Below are positions 21,966 to 33,549 of a DNA stretch of 64,000 nt, one piece after another. Positions within the stretch are counted from its first letter, which is position 1; each line of letters opens with the position of its first letter. Source of the stretch: Crambe crambe (lineage: Eukaryota > Porifera > Demospongiae > Poecilosclerida > Crambeidae); assembly GCA_963924555.1 (NCBI GenBank), contig OZ004588.1, forward strand, positions 3,782,001 to 3,846,000. The letters are read 5' to 3'. The translations under genes and the position numbers were made by a program. The notes below the pieces were generated by a model. It was not told the DNA's origin. It made no database searches and saw only the letters and a list, made by a program, of their open reading frames with translations.

Positions 21966-24063
21966 CTGTATAGCCAGTTCAATGTCAGAACAAATCCAAA
22001 TATGTAGGTACCTATTATACTCACACAAACCATGTACATGGTGGGCATTATATGTGATAGTTCCAGCATTAGATTAATCGTGCTTTTAATAATGAAACTG
22101 TTCCAAAATTTTATCATTTAAAGTGGTGTGAATCATATTTGATTTTGTTGGAAATGACCATTAATCCCTATAATATAATTGTCCCATCTCACTTTCTCCC
22201 TAGCATATAGATAGTGCCAAGATAGAATTTGTAGACCTGAGGACCTCATGGCCCACCACTGTCATTCTAGATGACTATTCCACACTGAACATGACATGAT
22301 TTTCTAATGTTGAGACCCTTTACCCACTCTAGCATGGCAATTCACACTACCTCACGTGCCCCTGGTTGATTTTTAAGATAGTCAAATGTGACTCTCTTTG
22401 GTTGCCTGTATTGTGTCCACCAAAATATGCTAAAAGTTCCCCATGTAATCATACCTGATGGAGAAGGATCTCAGGATCTTTCATTAGACACTAGACCATG
22501 TGCTCTATTGATGCATTTTTTTAAAGCTGTCTCATGCATAATATATTAGTTTGTGGTAAATTGTGTATTGACACTTCTTACTTGTGTATAAAAGTGTGTG
22601 TGTGTTGTATGAGTATTATTTTGATTATTGTGATGAATTAGTGTTTTATATAGTCCATTCAGAACTGATGTGATTACTTTCCACAGTTGATTGAAGGAAG
22701 GGTTGGGGGTGGACCCCAAAATTGATTGTTTGTGTTGCTATCATGTAAAATTAATGTGTTTCATTATGCACACAATCACATGCTAATTCCCTCAATACAA
22801 TAATTATATGTATGTACATCCTGTGCATATATAACTCAGACACATCCACTGCACTGGGCCACTGGCTCGACTATCATTGCTGTGGCAACACAATCTTCTA
22901 ACTGGGCAATGCATGCATAGATGGTATGCCATTTCTGATTATCCAGGGACTTACTATACTAGGTAAAGGGTCCCTACGGGCAAAACCAACCTTGGGATGG
23001 GGGTTTATTTACTCTTGTAGTACGTGGAGTAGTTATTTGTGCTCTGCGGCATAATTATGTGACAGTATCAGGTAGAAATCCATCCTCAAATCATGCTTTT
23101 AATAATGAAACTGTCTCAAACTTCTCTCATATGGTTGAGCTGGAAGTGGCACTTGTGGTATGAATGAAGATTTGATTTCTACACTATTAGTAATGTGGAT
23201 CATCAATCCTTGTCACATCTGTCTGTTGGATTCAAGCAGTCCTTACTTGATCACTTTCCTTTCACTGGCCCAAAAGGTAACTTTTTCAATGAGGTATGCC
23301 ACATATCCTCTCAGTTTAGTACGTCTTCTGATTGCCCCTATATATCGTGCCATCTCTTAACATGCATAGTGCTGAGTGGTTTATAGACCTGAGCACTTCA
23401 TGGCCCACCACTCATTCTAGATGATATGACTATTCTGCATTTGTGACTTTCTAATGTTGAGACCCTTTACCCATTCTAGCCCAGCTAGTGAGTGGCATAT
23501 CTAGAGTTTGTCATGCTAACACTTTCAGTTGATATGATAATTCACTTTCTGTTTCAATATGGATTCCTTTCTATTGTCCTGTATCAAACCATATTAGTTG
23601 AGTTTAGCCTAGGAGGGTGTGTGTAGTCCAGTGATAGCTTCCAGTTGGTAAAGGTCATCCATTGACCCACCCATCTTGGAGCAAAGGACGTGTTTTCTTG
23701 TAGTTGAAGTGTGTATGATGATGATAGTACATTTAACTAGGATGCATACTATAACTTACCTGTTAATATCGTCATCAATCACAAAATCAGTCTGTTGATA
23801 GTACCTATAACTTACCTCTTAATATCAGTCTGTTTGGGCTGCCATGTAAAGCAAGTATGGTCCTATTCAGTTGATTAAGATCTTTATGTAAGCAGTGGTG
23901 CATGGCATCCATGCATGCGTGAAAGTGTCAGTTGCCTGAAACTTTCTTTTGAATGAACTTTCTTCAGTTGCCACCTATCATCCCAGTTTCATAGGTATAA
24001 TCAGTACGGTTTCTGATTGCCCCTCCTCCCTCTATGTATTGTCCCATCTCACTTTCTCCCTAG

Positions 24064-24175
24064 CATGGATAGTGCCGAGGGAGAGTTTGTGACTGCCTCC
24101 CCAGATGATGAAGGGATCTTACTGAAAGGCACTTGCACTCACCATCTCAACCCAAGGATTCTGGATCAACTGATG
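24064..24175 (+). CDS. Candidate exon of an unknown plus-strand gene
   Basis: Acceptor TCTCCCTAG and donor GTACGT bound an exon with ATG at 24065 followed by 37 open codons, ending phase 0. It starts MDSAEGEFVTASPDDEG and ends LNPRILDQLM. It is the best preserved member of the CATGGATAGTGC block. With 26584-26649 and 26715-26789 it makes a phase-compatible series. The product is not recognised. It may equally be a well-preserved relic. Confidence 0.35.
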
Positions 24176-25461
24176 GTACGTACATGGGCACTCTTTGGTA
24201 TACAGAAAGGTTACATTTGTATTCTGTGCAATTACTTCTTTCTATTGATGTGGTTAATGGAATGCCTTTGATGTGTGAAATAATCCCTACACATTTACCT
24301 CAGCCTGTTTCAATTCCAGGGTCTTCCCTCATATCTCCCAATCACTATGACTTGTAACTATAGACTGAATTGATTATGGCCCTTAATGGATTGACTCCTT
24401 GACCTTTGTCCCATTTCATTTTGTCACCAGCATGGGTAGTGACACATGGGTAGTGTTGAGAGGTGATTTATAGACCTGAGCACCTCATTGTTACTCTCAA
24501 TGGTTGACATTGACACTTGTGTCATTCTAATGTTGAGACCCTTTACCCACTCTAGTTCAGAGGGGTCTATTCTGAAAGAAGCCCTTTCAGTCCATATGAC
24601 TGATTTCACTGTGGTCCCCTTTGTAAAACTGAGGAGGGTGTGCTACAATATGGATTCACAATCCAATCATGTTACTGATATATCTTTTACCAGGTTAGCT
24701 TTCAGACTGAACCATGTGAATTACAAGTGTTTTTCATGAGAACTGTTGTCAACTATGAAATGAAGTAAATATAAATGGACCTTGATTGTTCTCTATCCAT
24801 ACGTTGAGGGTGGGGAGTGTGATATAAGATAAGACAAGATCTCCCCTCCCCAAAATATAATGCTTTTAAGGTAGAATGTATTGTTTAAGAAGAAATTCTA
24901 CAGCGGCTGAGCCAAATATGTCTACTAAAATTAAAACTACCATTCAGTGACAATTCTCATCCTACGGACCTAAAATGGAAGTACGGCAAATGTCAAATGT
25001 GGGGCAAATCTTTCAGTCTGTGTGATGCATTGCATGTGTACCCCCCAATACATGTGTTAGTTGTATGTGCTCAATGTTACTCCATGGTCATGAGTGAGTC
25101 TAACTACTCCCATATAGTTCATCTCTTTATGTGTGTGTGCCTGTGGCTAGTTACCAACATTCTAAGTTTGTCAGCATTTTGTACAACTAGAGCGTTTGCA
25201 CTAAAGCATCTGTGCCAATTGAGAAGTTACCATGGTACAGGTATTAGACTGCTGCATTTAGTGAGTTTTGAATATCTTGATTGATTTGCACTCTCATGTT
25301 TACCATAATGTACCTAACTGTGCATTATTTAGAAGTTGAGTATTGTGTATATCCCCAGACAAAAATGAAATACACACATTCCTTTTAGATATACTTTAGT
25401 TCCCCCATTGGAGGTATTGGTGTAGAGGTGTACAACCAATGCAACATTCAATCATTCATTA

Positions 25462-25770
25462 GACTATAGCTAGTCACAATCAAGGAATCTCATTGGTCCA
25501 TTTGGTGAATTCTATTCACTTAGAATCACGCCTTATGGCACTTAGAATCACGCCTTATAGCACTTAGAATTCACTTGCCCTAGGTAAACCCAGTAAAGAT
25601 AGTCATTTCAATTGGTCCAATTCTAGCAACGCATCGCAGTGGCCACGGTTATTGTTTCTAGGTGTGCTCTGATTCATGTTTGTTGCATTTAAAAACCATG
25701 GTTATTGTTTCCAAGTGCGTGTTGAGGTAAGTTAAACAACTCCAGTGATTGGCTATAGTCTAAATAAGTT
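25462..25770. repeat. Probable MITE with inverted ends
   Basis: ATTAGACTATAGCTAGTCAC near 25458 faces GTGATTGGCTATAGTCTAAAT near 25745 in inverted orientation. Between them are two copies of CTTAGAATCACGCCTTAT and two copies of GGTTATTGTTTC. The ends are approximate. Confidence 0.4.
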
Positions 25771-25779
25771 AGACACCTC

Positions 25780-25899
25780 GACCAATGGGATCTACGGTCT
25801 GTTTAGAAACCTTCGGGCCCTTAGTAGCGCCCTCGCTGCGCTCGGGACGCTACAGCCCAGGGCTCTCAGGTTTCTAAATAGACCGTAGATCCCTTGGTC
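25780..25899. repeat. Long hairpin with GC-rich loop
   Basis: Arms 25780-25811 and 25869-25899 pair over about 31 bp (GATCTACGGTCTGTTTAGAA against TTCTAAATAGACCGTAGATC). The loop has a further inner stem (GTAGCG...CGCTAC) and CTCGCTGCGCTCGGG. It resembles the hairpin at 56454-56570 in style. Confidence 0.8.
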
Positions 25900-26583
25900 T
25901 TGTTCTCTAACTATTATTTAATTATCCATGCATGTACTCTATTGAGATTTGGTCAGATAAAAGGACTCTGAGATATTGACCAGGAAGCAGTGAACCCTGA
26001 CACATTATGTACTAATTACTATTAGACCATCCATAATATGCTTTAAAGTTTCAACCTTAATGAGGTCTTTAGAACAGAGCCATCAGGAATAAATGACCAA
26101 TGCCAGTCTGGGCTCCATAAGCACCATAGTAATGCTTGCGACTCATTTTATAGTGTCATTGGGTTTCTTGTAGTTTTAAAAAGATTGCAATTATTTTGCA
26201 TTAACTTTAATAGTGATATCAAAACAATGGCAGGCTAAATGTTATAGTATCACTCACAGTATAATGTAGACTCAATGAGTCCCTTTTATACTGTCAAACA
26301 TTCAGCAGTCTTGTTGGGTTCCTGGTGGTTTTAAGTGGGATTTATAAGAATGTAATTATTGTTCATGAATAATAATAGGATTTTTCACTAAGTCGGTTAA
26401 TAGCCTCATCCTCGGAGTTCCACTATTTTAGGACCTTCTAGCTGTTGTAATGACCTCAAGCTTTGCCCTCAGTCACCATAACAGCAACAGCTCTCAAGTT
26501 CCTAAAATAGCATACTCAAGTGGTTGAATGACTGTTGTATAATGTACATACATATGAAGTGTTTCCCTCTGTTTTCCATGTAG

Positions 26584-26649
26584 ATGCTTCAACTTAAGGA
26601 ATGCAAAGATAATGGAGCATTAACATTCTGTGCCGATCTGCAACTCATG
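26584..26649 (+). CDS. Candidate exon of an unknown plus-strand gene
   Basis: It lies between acceptor TTTTCCATGTAG and GTGTTT, with 22 open codons (MLQLKECKDNGALTFCADLQ), phase 0 at both ends. The intron to the next candidate exon would be only 65 nt, T-rich then C/T-rich, and ends GCCCGCAG, which suits a compact animal intron. No domain is recognised. Confidence 0.3.
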
Positions 26650-26714
26650 GTGTTTTTTTTTTTAATTGACTCCACCTCCTCTCCCCTCCCCTCCCCCTGA
26701 TGTTACGCCCGCAG

Positions 26715-26789
26715 AGATTACGTCCCCCAATGAAGGAATCCAGCTGGTCCTTATTTAAGACCACTTGCACTCACTATCGGATTCTGAAG
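26715..26789 (+). CDS. Candidate exon of an unknown plus-strand gene
   Basis: Acceptor TACGCCCGCAG and donor GTATGC bound 25 open codons containing PPMKESSWSLFKTTCTHYRI. The TTCTGCACC and GATGTGGTTAATGGAATG downstream repeat the flank of the exon at 24064, so the two are related by duplication. It is not recognised. Confidence 0.3.
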
Positions 26790-27064
26790 GTATGCAGAAA
26801 AGTTCCTTTCTTATTCTGCACCTGTTTTGGTTATCTTGGACATGTGTCTTTTGAATATTTGACCTTGATGTGGTTAATGGAATGTTAATACCCTTTGATG
26901 GATGAGATGATCCCTACATAACACTCCCAATCACTATGACCTAAACCTATGGTGTGAATAAGTGTCCCTGTGATTAGTCCATGAATGACCTTTTGACCTT
27001 TCCAATGTATATAACAGAAAAGATGATCAATGTAGTGTCACAAGAGTCTGAAGACGACACTTTA

Positions 27065-28122
27065 CAGTCTACACTAAGACCACGGTATTGTAGTGATTGT
27101 GGAATGTACTATTAACAGCAATCAACAAGCATGAAATCATTACTAATAATTCACGTGTTAGATTATTGTATCACATATGCGAACAAGCCAAAGTACAGCA
27201 GAGATGTCTGAAGCCTCTGAGGGTTCCAGCTATCTTCATATTCTGAATCATCCTGCTCCTGAAGTTCTGTGGTATCATCCCACTTGATTAGGTCATTGCA
27301 ATCGAACCATTATTCATGTTTGCGATCGCCAAAATATTGCCCAACACCCACGCAACATGACCAAAGTTCACCTAATGTTTCATTATATATTGGTTTTCTC
27401 ATGTCTATATTTTCATCGGGTAATGGTCTACTGGTTGAAAAAGGTCATTTAGACTTAGGTCAGGCCTCCAATTAGCCTGTGGAGCCAGTTTCTTCGTGCA
27501 ACGACCCTTGGCTCCTACTTGTGCAGTCTACTGAAATCGAGGTGGTCGATAGAGTCTCTTCAATAGAACAGGCTATATTTTACCTAGCGTTTGATTAGTA
27601 AAGGTGAAAACTGTGTGCTTAGTAGAGTTAATGTGAAAGTAACTATTGATAAGTCCTAGTTAGCTAGAGTAGTCTGTGTGGTCCACAATATCTAGTTCAA
27701 AGACGACCGATTTAGCCATTTTTTGATGCCATCTATCCTGGACTCTCAAGGAACCAGTGGTTTGAATATCTGATATTGTGTTCAAGAACCTTCCTACTAT
27801 CACCTGTCAAGAGATGGAGCCATGGCTACAGTTGGCTCCTTGCTGTGCAGTCAACTGAAGTCATCGAGTACAGGAATTGTGACCTGTATATCCGAGATCT
27901 CTCCTGCCCTCAAGTTGGCACTAGACTAGATTGATTTATTGTAAAAGAAACTTTGTTTATTACTCTCTATGGTTGATAAATTATATGAACTCTAACGATC
28001 TATAACTGTCAAAAATATCAAAATACAAATTGCCTCAGTTTTGCCTCCATTTTCCCGCCTTGTAGCCTGCTGCATCTCAACCGGAAGTGGTCAGCCCAAT
28101 ACCGTGGTCTTAGCGTAGACTG
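27065..28122. mobile_element. TIR element flanked by TTTA
   Basis: Left end CAGTCTACACTAAGACCACG and right end CGTGGTCTTAGCGTAGACTG are 26-bp inverted copies with one mismatch. TTTA lies on both sides (27061-27064 and 28123-28126). Two internal GGCTCCT...TGTGCAGTC.ACTGAA blocks suggest internal duplication. It is 1058 bp, with no recognisable transposase frame. Confidence 0.7.
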
Positions 28123-28339
28123 TTTAGAACGTGATGGAGGTTCTACTTCCACCAGCCTATACAGTGGTGACTGCAGGACCACACCCACTTATGTCTCATC
28201 TTTTTGTCTTTTTTTAAAGTGTATCATCTATTATGTGCACATATTGTATGTTGGGTTGAAAGAGTTCAGTGTCATTGTTGGTCATGTGTGTCCTCATTCC
28301 TGATAACATCCTTCACTCCTGTTTGTAGGCCGTGTTCCT

Positions 28340-28688
28340 TATCAATTTTGCGCATGGGCATTGTGATTTTAGGGGGTGGGGCAGGCTGGTTGCATGGTGG
28401 GCATTATTTGCATCAGTGATTAGCATAATATGCATGTTCAATATTCTGACCGAGAGATCCGTTTGAAGATCGAGATGGAGACAGCTTGCTTGTTGAGTGT
28501 CTGCAGTCGGCGCCATTGAACGAGGTTTCATTCATCCAGATGGAAGTGTTCTGCATTAATAACTGATCAGTGATAGCGTCCAACTCGTAAAGATCATCCA
28601 TTGATCCACTCATCTTTAGCAAAAGGCACGTTTTCTTGGAGTCAGATATGATGAGGTGCTCTTCCATAGTATTCCTATATGTTGTCAT
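28340..28688 (-). repeat. Copy 2 of the minus-strand MDDLY-type exon-like repeat
   Basis: The minus strand is open and encodes MSGSMDDLYELDAITDQLLM then ETSFNGADCRHSTS. It is the best preserved of three copies. No acceptor or donor was clearly assigned and the peptide is not recognised. It may be the N-terminus of a lost gene or of a transposon product. Confidence 0.4.
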
Positions 28689-29069
28689 GTTTGTGTATGC
28701 ATAAACCCCTTGCTTGCCAATGTCTACTCATACGGTACTGTTGCCTTACTGAATATGATGTGACCTTAATCAAGTTGGATATATCATCGAAGGTTGGAAG
28801 CATCAAATAATTATGCCAGACATCCTTTTGTGTATATCTAATATTAGCAATGTGTGGATTTACAGTGTACACCCTTCCTCTTCACTTATTTACAGTTCCA
28901 CACCTTTGTTTCAACTGCTGCATGCTTTTCATTTTGTTTTACAGAGTGGAGTTGTACTTCCAACACAACTAGCCATACTTTCAGAAAAAAGTTTCTGAGC
29001 ATCTGGTAGGTTGGAGATATACTTCTTTTCGTTCTAACTAATCACTGTATGTTGTGTATGCAATTACAG

Positions 29070-29140
29070 AATGAGATGATGAAGTCCTCAAGGAAGAGGA
29101 GCAGTCGTAGCCATCCCTCTAAGAGACCAGACCCTTACAG
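29070..29140 (+). pseudogene. Lys/Arg-rich exon-like block, copy 4
   Basis: This 71-nt block lies between acceptor GCAATTACAG and donor GTAACC and encodes SRKRSSRSHPSKRPDPY. Of all copies this one reads most cleanly and could be a functioning exon, but its partner exons are uncertain. Confidence 0.4.
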
Positions 29141-29594
29141 GTAACCATCAATCATTTTCAATAGTGTCTGTTGGATCCAAGCAGCCCTTACTTGGTCACT
29201 TTTCTTTCACATGTGATTTCCTTTTGATGTGGTTTTTAAGACATTGTTATTGTGTATCAACCACCTTCCTCCCCTTTCCATTTGCTCTTTGTGATTGTGT
29301 GTACTAGCATGTGTGTGAATTCATGTCCTCTGTCTTTGTCTCTCCTTTAGAAGGTGCCAGTGCTTTACGTGGAAGTGGCTCACTTTGTCATGGGTGTCAC
29401 CTATGTGCAGTGCATCCCAGTTTCATAGGTAGTATGTCTTCTGATTGTCCCTCCCTCCCCCTACATATCACTTTGTCCCCAGCATGGATTGTGACGAGAG
29501 AGAGTTTGTAGACCTGAGCACTTTACAGCCCACCACTGTCAATCTGGATACTCACTATTCTGTTTTTTACTTTTCTAGTGTTGGGACCCCTTGT

Positions 29595-29616
29595 CCCCCC
29601 CCCCCCCCCCCCCCCC
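29595..29616 (+). repeat. C homopolymer
   Basis: It is a run of about 22 C bases in a decayed repeat unit. The length is unreliable. Confidence 0.9.
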
Positions 29617-30598
29617 ATTTTTTTCCCTAGCATGGAAGATGCTGATGGAGTTAGTAGACATGCCACCACTGTCATTCTATTGACTTTCTAATATTGAGAC
29701 CCTTTACCCAGCTAATGTGTATAGAGTGGGCCGACTGTACAGGAATTTGACTTTGAATGTTGAGGTGTCTCTCCAGAAAGGTTGTAGTACTTTCAGTAGA
29801 TATGATTGCTTACTTTCTGTTTCACAATGGCTCCCTTTCTATTGTCCAATATCAAGCCAGTATGTTTTTAGTCTTGGAATAACTGTATTTTAGGAGGGTG
29901 TGCTCTAATATGAATCCCATGCATAGTCCGAACTAGTCTTAAACCCAGAAAATGCTGGTCACACGAATGTAATTACTGTGCAGTATAGATGTTAGTATGT
30001 GTGTGTGCCATCTCCACTTTGCTTCCTTTCACATGTGATTTCTGTTTGATGTGGTTTTAGACCATTGATATTGCACCCCTTCCTTCCTTCTTGAGCCTTT
30101 TTGTGGTTGTACTATGATCATGTCCTCCATGTCTCTTATCAGTAGATTATTTGGAACTGACTCAGAAGGTATCAATATGCCTACTTTTTATGCTGATATG
30201 CCAATGCATGCCAGTTTCATACGTCTTCTGATTGCCCCTCCATCCCCCTATATATATTGTCCCGTCCCTAGTATGGATAGTATCAAGGGAGAGTTTGTAG
30301 ACTTGACGTGGACCACGATGACTATACTGCACTTGAGACTTTCTAATGTTTAGACCCTTTACCCACTCTAGTATAGAGTGTCATATCCAGAGAGGTTGTC
30401 ATATTAGCACTATCAGTATTCACTTTCTCTTTCAATTTGGATCCCTTTCTATTGTCCTGTGAGGTAGCCTCTAGAAGAGGGTGTGCTTAGATTTGTGAGA
30501 TCACTGAAACACTGATGTTCGTATACATTGCAGATAGAGCTATTTTTGACGAATGCACCCCCACCCCCAATCACTGTATATTGTATATGCAATTACAG

Positions 30599-30668
30599 AA
30601 TTAGATGATGAATCCTCAAGGAAGAGGAACAGTTGTAATCGTCCCTCTAAGAGACCAAACCCTTACAG
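30599..30668 (+). pseudogene. Lys/Arg-rich exon-like block, copy 5
   Basis: Both splice sites are kept (GCAATTACAG and GTAACC). The third codon ATG became TAG-containing in the frame used by the other copies (AATTAGATGATG), so it is broken in that frame. Confidence 0.4.
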
Positions 30669-30914
30669 GTAACCATCAATCCTCGTCTGTTGGATCCAAG
30701 CAGCCCTTACTTGGTTACTTTCCTTTTTTTTAATTTTATTTTATTTTTTTATTTGATGTGGATTTTGAACATTGCAATTTGTATTTCAACCACCCAACTG
30801 GCTCAAGCCTCTTTGTGGGAACTGGCTCAGAATGTAAGTTTGACAATAAGACCACATATGTGCAGTGGATACCAGTTGCATAGGGTACATATAATCAGTA
30901 CATCTTCTGATTGT

Positions 30915-31239
30915 TAGGGACTGGCACATTCTGCCAGCATAGTTTTGGGAATAATAGGTCTATCAAAGCAGGAAGCATAATCTGGCATAATAGGCTATCG
31001 AAAGTGAACTCCATGGTTGATCTTGAATGTATTTATCATGTGTGCCTACACTAGCTAGCCTAGCTTGACCAAACTTGTCTGCTAATAGGCTATTTATGTA
31101 GTCTTTCAAATACATATGACATCAGGTACGAGCATAATCAAAGAATAATAGGTCAGTAAAAAAGAATAGTAACTTTATACAGCTGGAATTAAAGAATAGA
31201 ATAATGGGGAAGCAAAAAAGCATAATGTGCCAGAGCCTA
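30915..31239. mobile_element. hAT-like MITE with 8-bp target duplication
   Basis: Ends TAGGGACTGGCACATTCTGC and GCATAATGTGCCAGAGCCTA are inverted with 17 of 20 matches. CTGATTGT is duplicated on both sides (30907-30914 and 31240-31247). The interrupted sequence (CTTCTGATTGTCCCTCCC) is intact in other units of the array, which confirms the insertion. An 8-bp duplication is a hAT hallmark. It is 325 bp and non-autonomous. Confidence 0.85.
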
Positions 31240-33196
31240 CTGATTGTCCCTCCCTCCCCCTATATATTGCACCATCTCGCTTTGTCCCTAGCATGGATAG
31301 TGCTGAGAGAGAATTTGTTGACCTGACACCTCATGGCCCATCACTGTCAATCTAGATATAGTGAGATGTTTTTGAGTGTTGAGACCCCTTACCCTTTTTT
31401 AGCCTGGTTGAATTAGTGCAATCATTTTGAGCCATCTCTTGCCGAAATTTGTGTAGTTTGTGAATTTATTCTATTATTCTTGCATAATGAACTGTGGTAG
31501 TTGGAGTCGTAATTGCCAAACCACCAAATTATCCAGCCACATGGAAATCTGTGCATCATAATAATTAATTTTATGACTTTAGCTTACCCATGTTGGAAAA
31601 AAAACTTGCACCTCTGTACTGACATCAGTTTCACATTAATTCTCTCTCCCATCTACCTCCATGCACAATTCAACTCCCTCCACCCCTTCTTCCCTGCTGA
31701 ACAAGTGTTGTGGGTGAATGTATGAGTTGCTTACATGATGGAAAGACTCTCTCTGATTGGTATAATTAGTACATCTTCTAATTACCTCTCCCTCCCCTAT
31801 ATATATTCAGTTTCTCCCTAGCAGGGAAGTATTGATGGAGTTAGTAGACGTACCACTACTGTCATTCTATTCTGTACTTATGACTTTCTTATGTTTGAGA
31901 CCCTTTACCCAGCTGATGTGCAGCACAGGAACTTGAGTTTGAGCGAACTTGAGTTGGAATGTTGAGTTCAGAGAGGTTGTAGCACTTTCAGTCGATATGA
32001 TTGTTTCACAATGGCCCTCTTTCTATTATCCGGTATCAAGCAATATATATATTTTTTATTCTGGGAATAACTTTAATTTAGGAGGGTGTGCTCTAATATG
32101 AATCCAAGCATATTCTCAACTAGCCTTTAAACCCAGGGTGCGGGAATGTACTTACTGTGCATTATGGTGAACTGTGTAATATTTTCTTTAAGGTCAATTG
32201 GAGCTGGCAGCAAGTGACTCTTGATTATCACATGTGATTTCCTTTTTGATGTGTTTTTTTTGTTTTTGTTTTTTGTTTTGTTTTTTTAGAGCATTGTTAT
32301 TGTATTTCAATCACCTTCCCCCTCCTTGAGCCTCTTTGTATATACTAGCATGTGGAATCACCTGCTTCACTTTTAGTACATTATGTTTTCCATGGCTCAA
32401 AAGATATCGATATACCACCCTTTCCTGTCCTTTATATTCAGCCTCAATACATTTCCTACTAACGCCTTCATATCCACCAACATCCTGTTGTCACATAATT
32501 ATGTTAATATCCCATGCAGGAGAAATGCTACTGTGTGTGTGTCCTACTAGTTGTGCTACTGTCACTGGAAATGTCTGTACTTATAATAACACCAACCACT
32601 TCACAGTACAACTTTCCCACTGAGTGTGCACAAGTACTCCACAACTATACAATTACTTCACCAACCTCTTGACCAGAAGAAAAATACAATTTGTTGAATC
32701 AATCTGTTAGTCTGCCAGTGAGTTGTGTACTGGCTCAAGCCCTTGAGTGTTCCATAAGGCCCACTTAAAGGCCTTCAATTAGAAGTACTGTCCTGTCAGA
32801 ACTACTGTCATAAGTTGCCTGAGTGTTATGATGTCATGTGACAGCTGGGTTGCATATGGGCAGTACACATAACCTCTTTACAAAGGACAAAAGGTTGGAT
32901 TCACTGACTGTACTATTGTTTGAATTGAGGTAGTTTAAATTGAGGTCATAACTTTTATGATGCAGGTAATGAAATATATGCCATATGTTAGGAGGAGATG
33001 CAGTCTCCAGAAAGTGCTCTTTTTTATGTGATATTGTGAAGAACCTCTTTGGATGGGATGAGCAAGGATAGAGGGTAAATTCCTGAGATGTACTGATAGT
33101 ATAGAGTGGTTGTCCTCTTTCAGAATTAAGCAAGTCATCATATGCAAATTGTTATTAGTATTTTGTTTGTTTGATTATTTTGTTTTGTTTTTACAG

Positions 33197-33242
33197 GGTC
33201 AGCTACTTCTTTCTGCTTCTGGTGGTCTCCCTAACTTGTTAG
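33197..33242 (+). pseudogene. Possible terminal exon (first part), interrupted by Merlin
   Basis: A strong T-rich acceptor (TTTTGTTTTTACAG) precedes an open stretch encoding GQLLLSASGGLPNLL. Across the Merlin insertion, removing the element and one target copy, the frame continues at 34667 to a TAA at 34750-34752, 43 codons in all. This suggests a last exon of the plus-strand gene in the repeat region, now split. It is also possible that it is chance. Confidence 0.35.
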
Positions 33243-33406
33243 GGATCAATATGAATGAACGGCCCCACTCTTTAATCACATTCTTTTTTAATTTCGCGCA
33301 TTCTTATACTATTTTTAGCACGTGATCGTGGCCAATGCACGTGCAGTCCCATGTGATTATTGACTCGATGAAGATGATGACTGATCGATGATGTGTAGCT
33401 GAAGAT

Positions 33407-33549
33407 AAGTTATGGGGTCATGATTGAATCAGATGTGAATGATGACTGGTAACGTAGGAATATTCAAACTGGATAAGAGAAGTTATGGGGTCATGATTGA
33501 ATCAGATGTGAAGATGACTGGTAACGTAGGAATATTCAAACTGGATAAA
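33407..33549 (+). repeat. 73-bp tandem duplication in the Merlin element
   Basis: AAGTTATGGGGTCATGATTG begins at 33407 and again at 33480. The second copy lacks 3 bases. The two are otherwise identical, so the event is recent. Confidence 0.9.

Larger units (their letters stand above)
16137..33196. repeat. Region of decayed, repeatedly duplicated exon-like units
   Basis: At least four landmark blocks recur in the same orientation. One is a Lys/Arg-rich exon-like block (17191, 19342, 20910, 29070, 30599). Another is CATGGATAGTGCTGAG...GTAGACCTGAGCACCTCATG (17490, 18527, 19750, 22203, 23362, 24064, 24431, 29482, 30271, 31291). A third is CATGGAAGATGCTGATG (17869, 20129, 29631, 31821), and a fourth is TTCTATTGTCC.GTATCAA (18731, 20331, 23571, 29840, 32025). 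Units are about 1-2 kb and have diverged by indels. Most copies are broken. I read it as an old tandem expansion of part of a gene. Confidence 0.65.
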
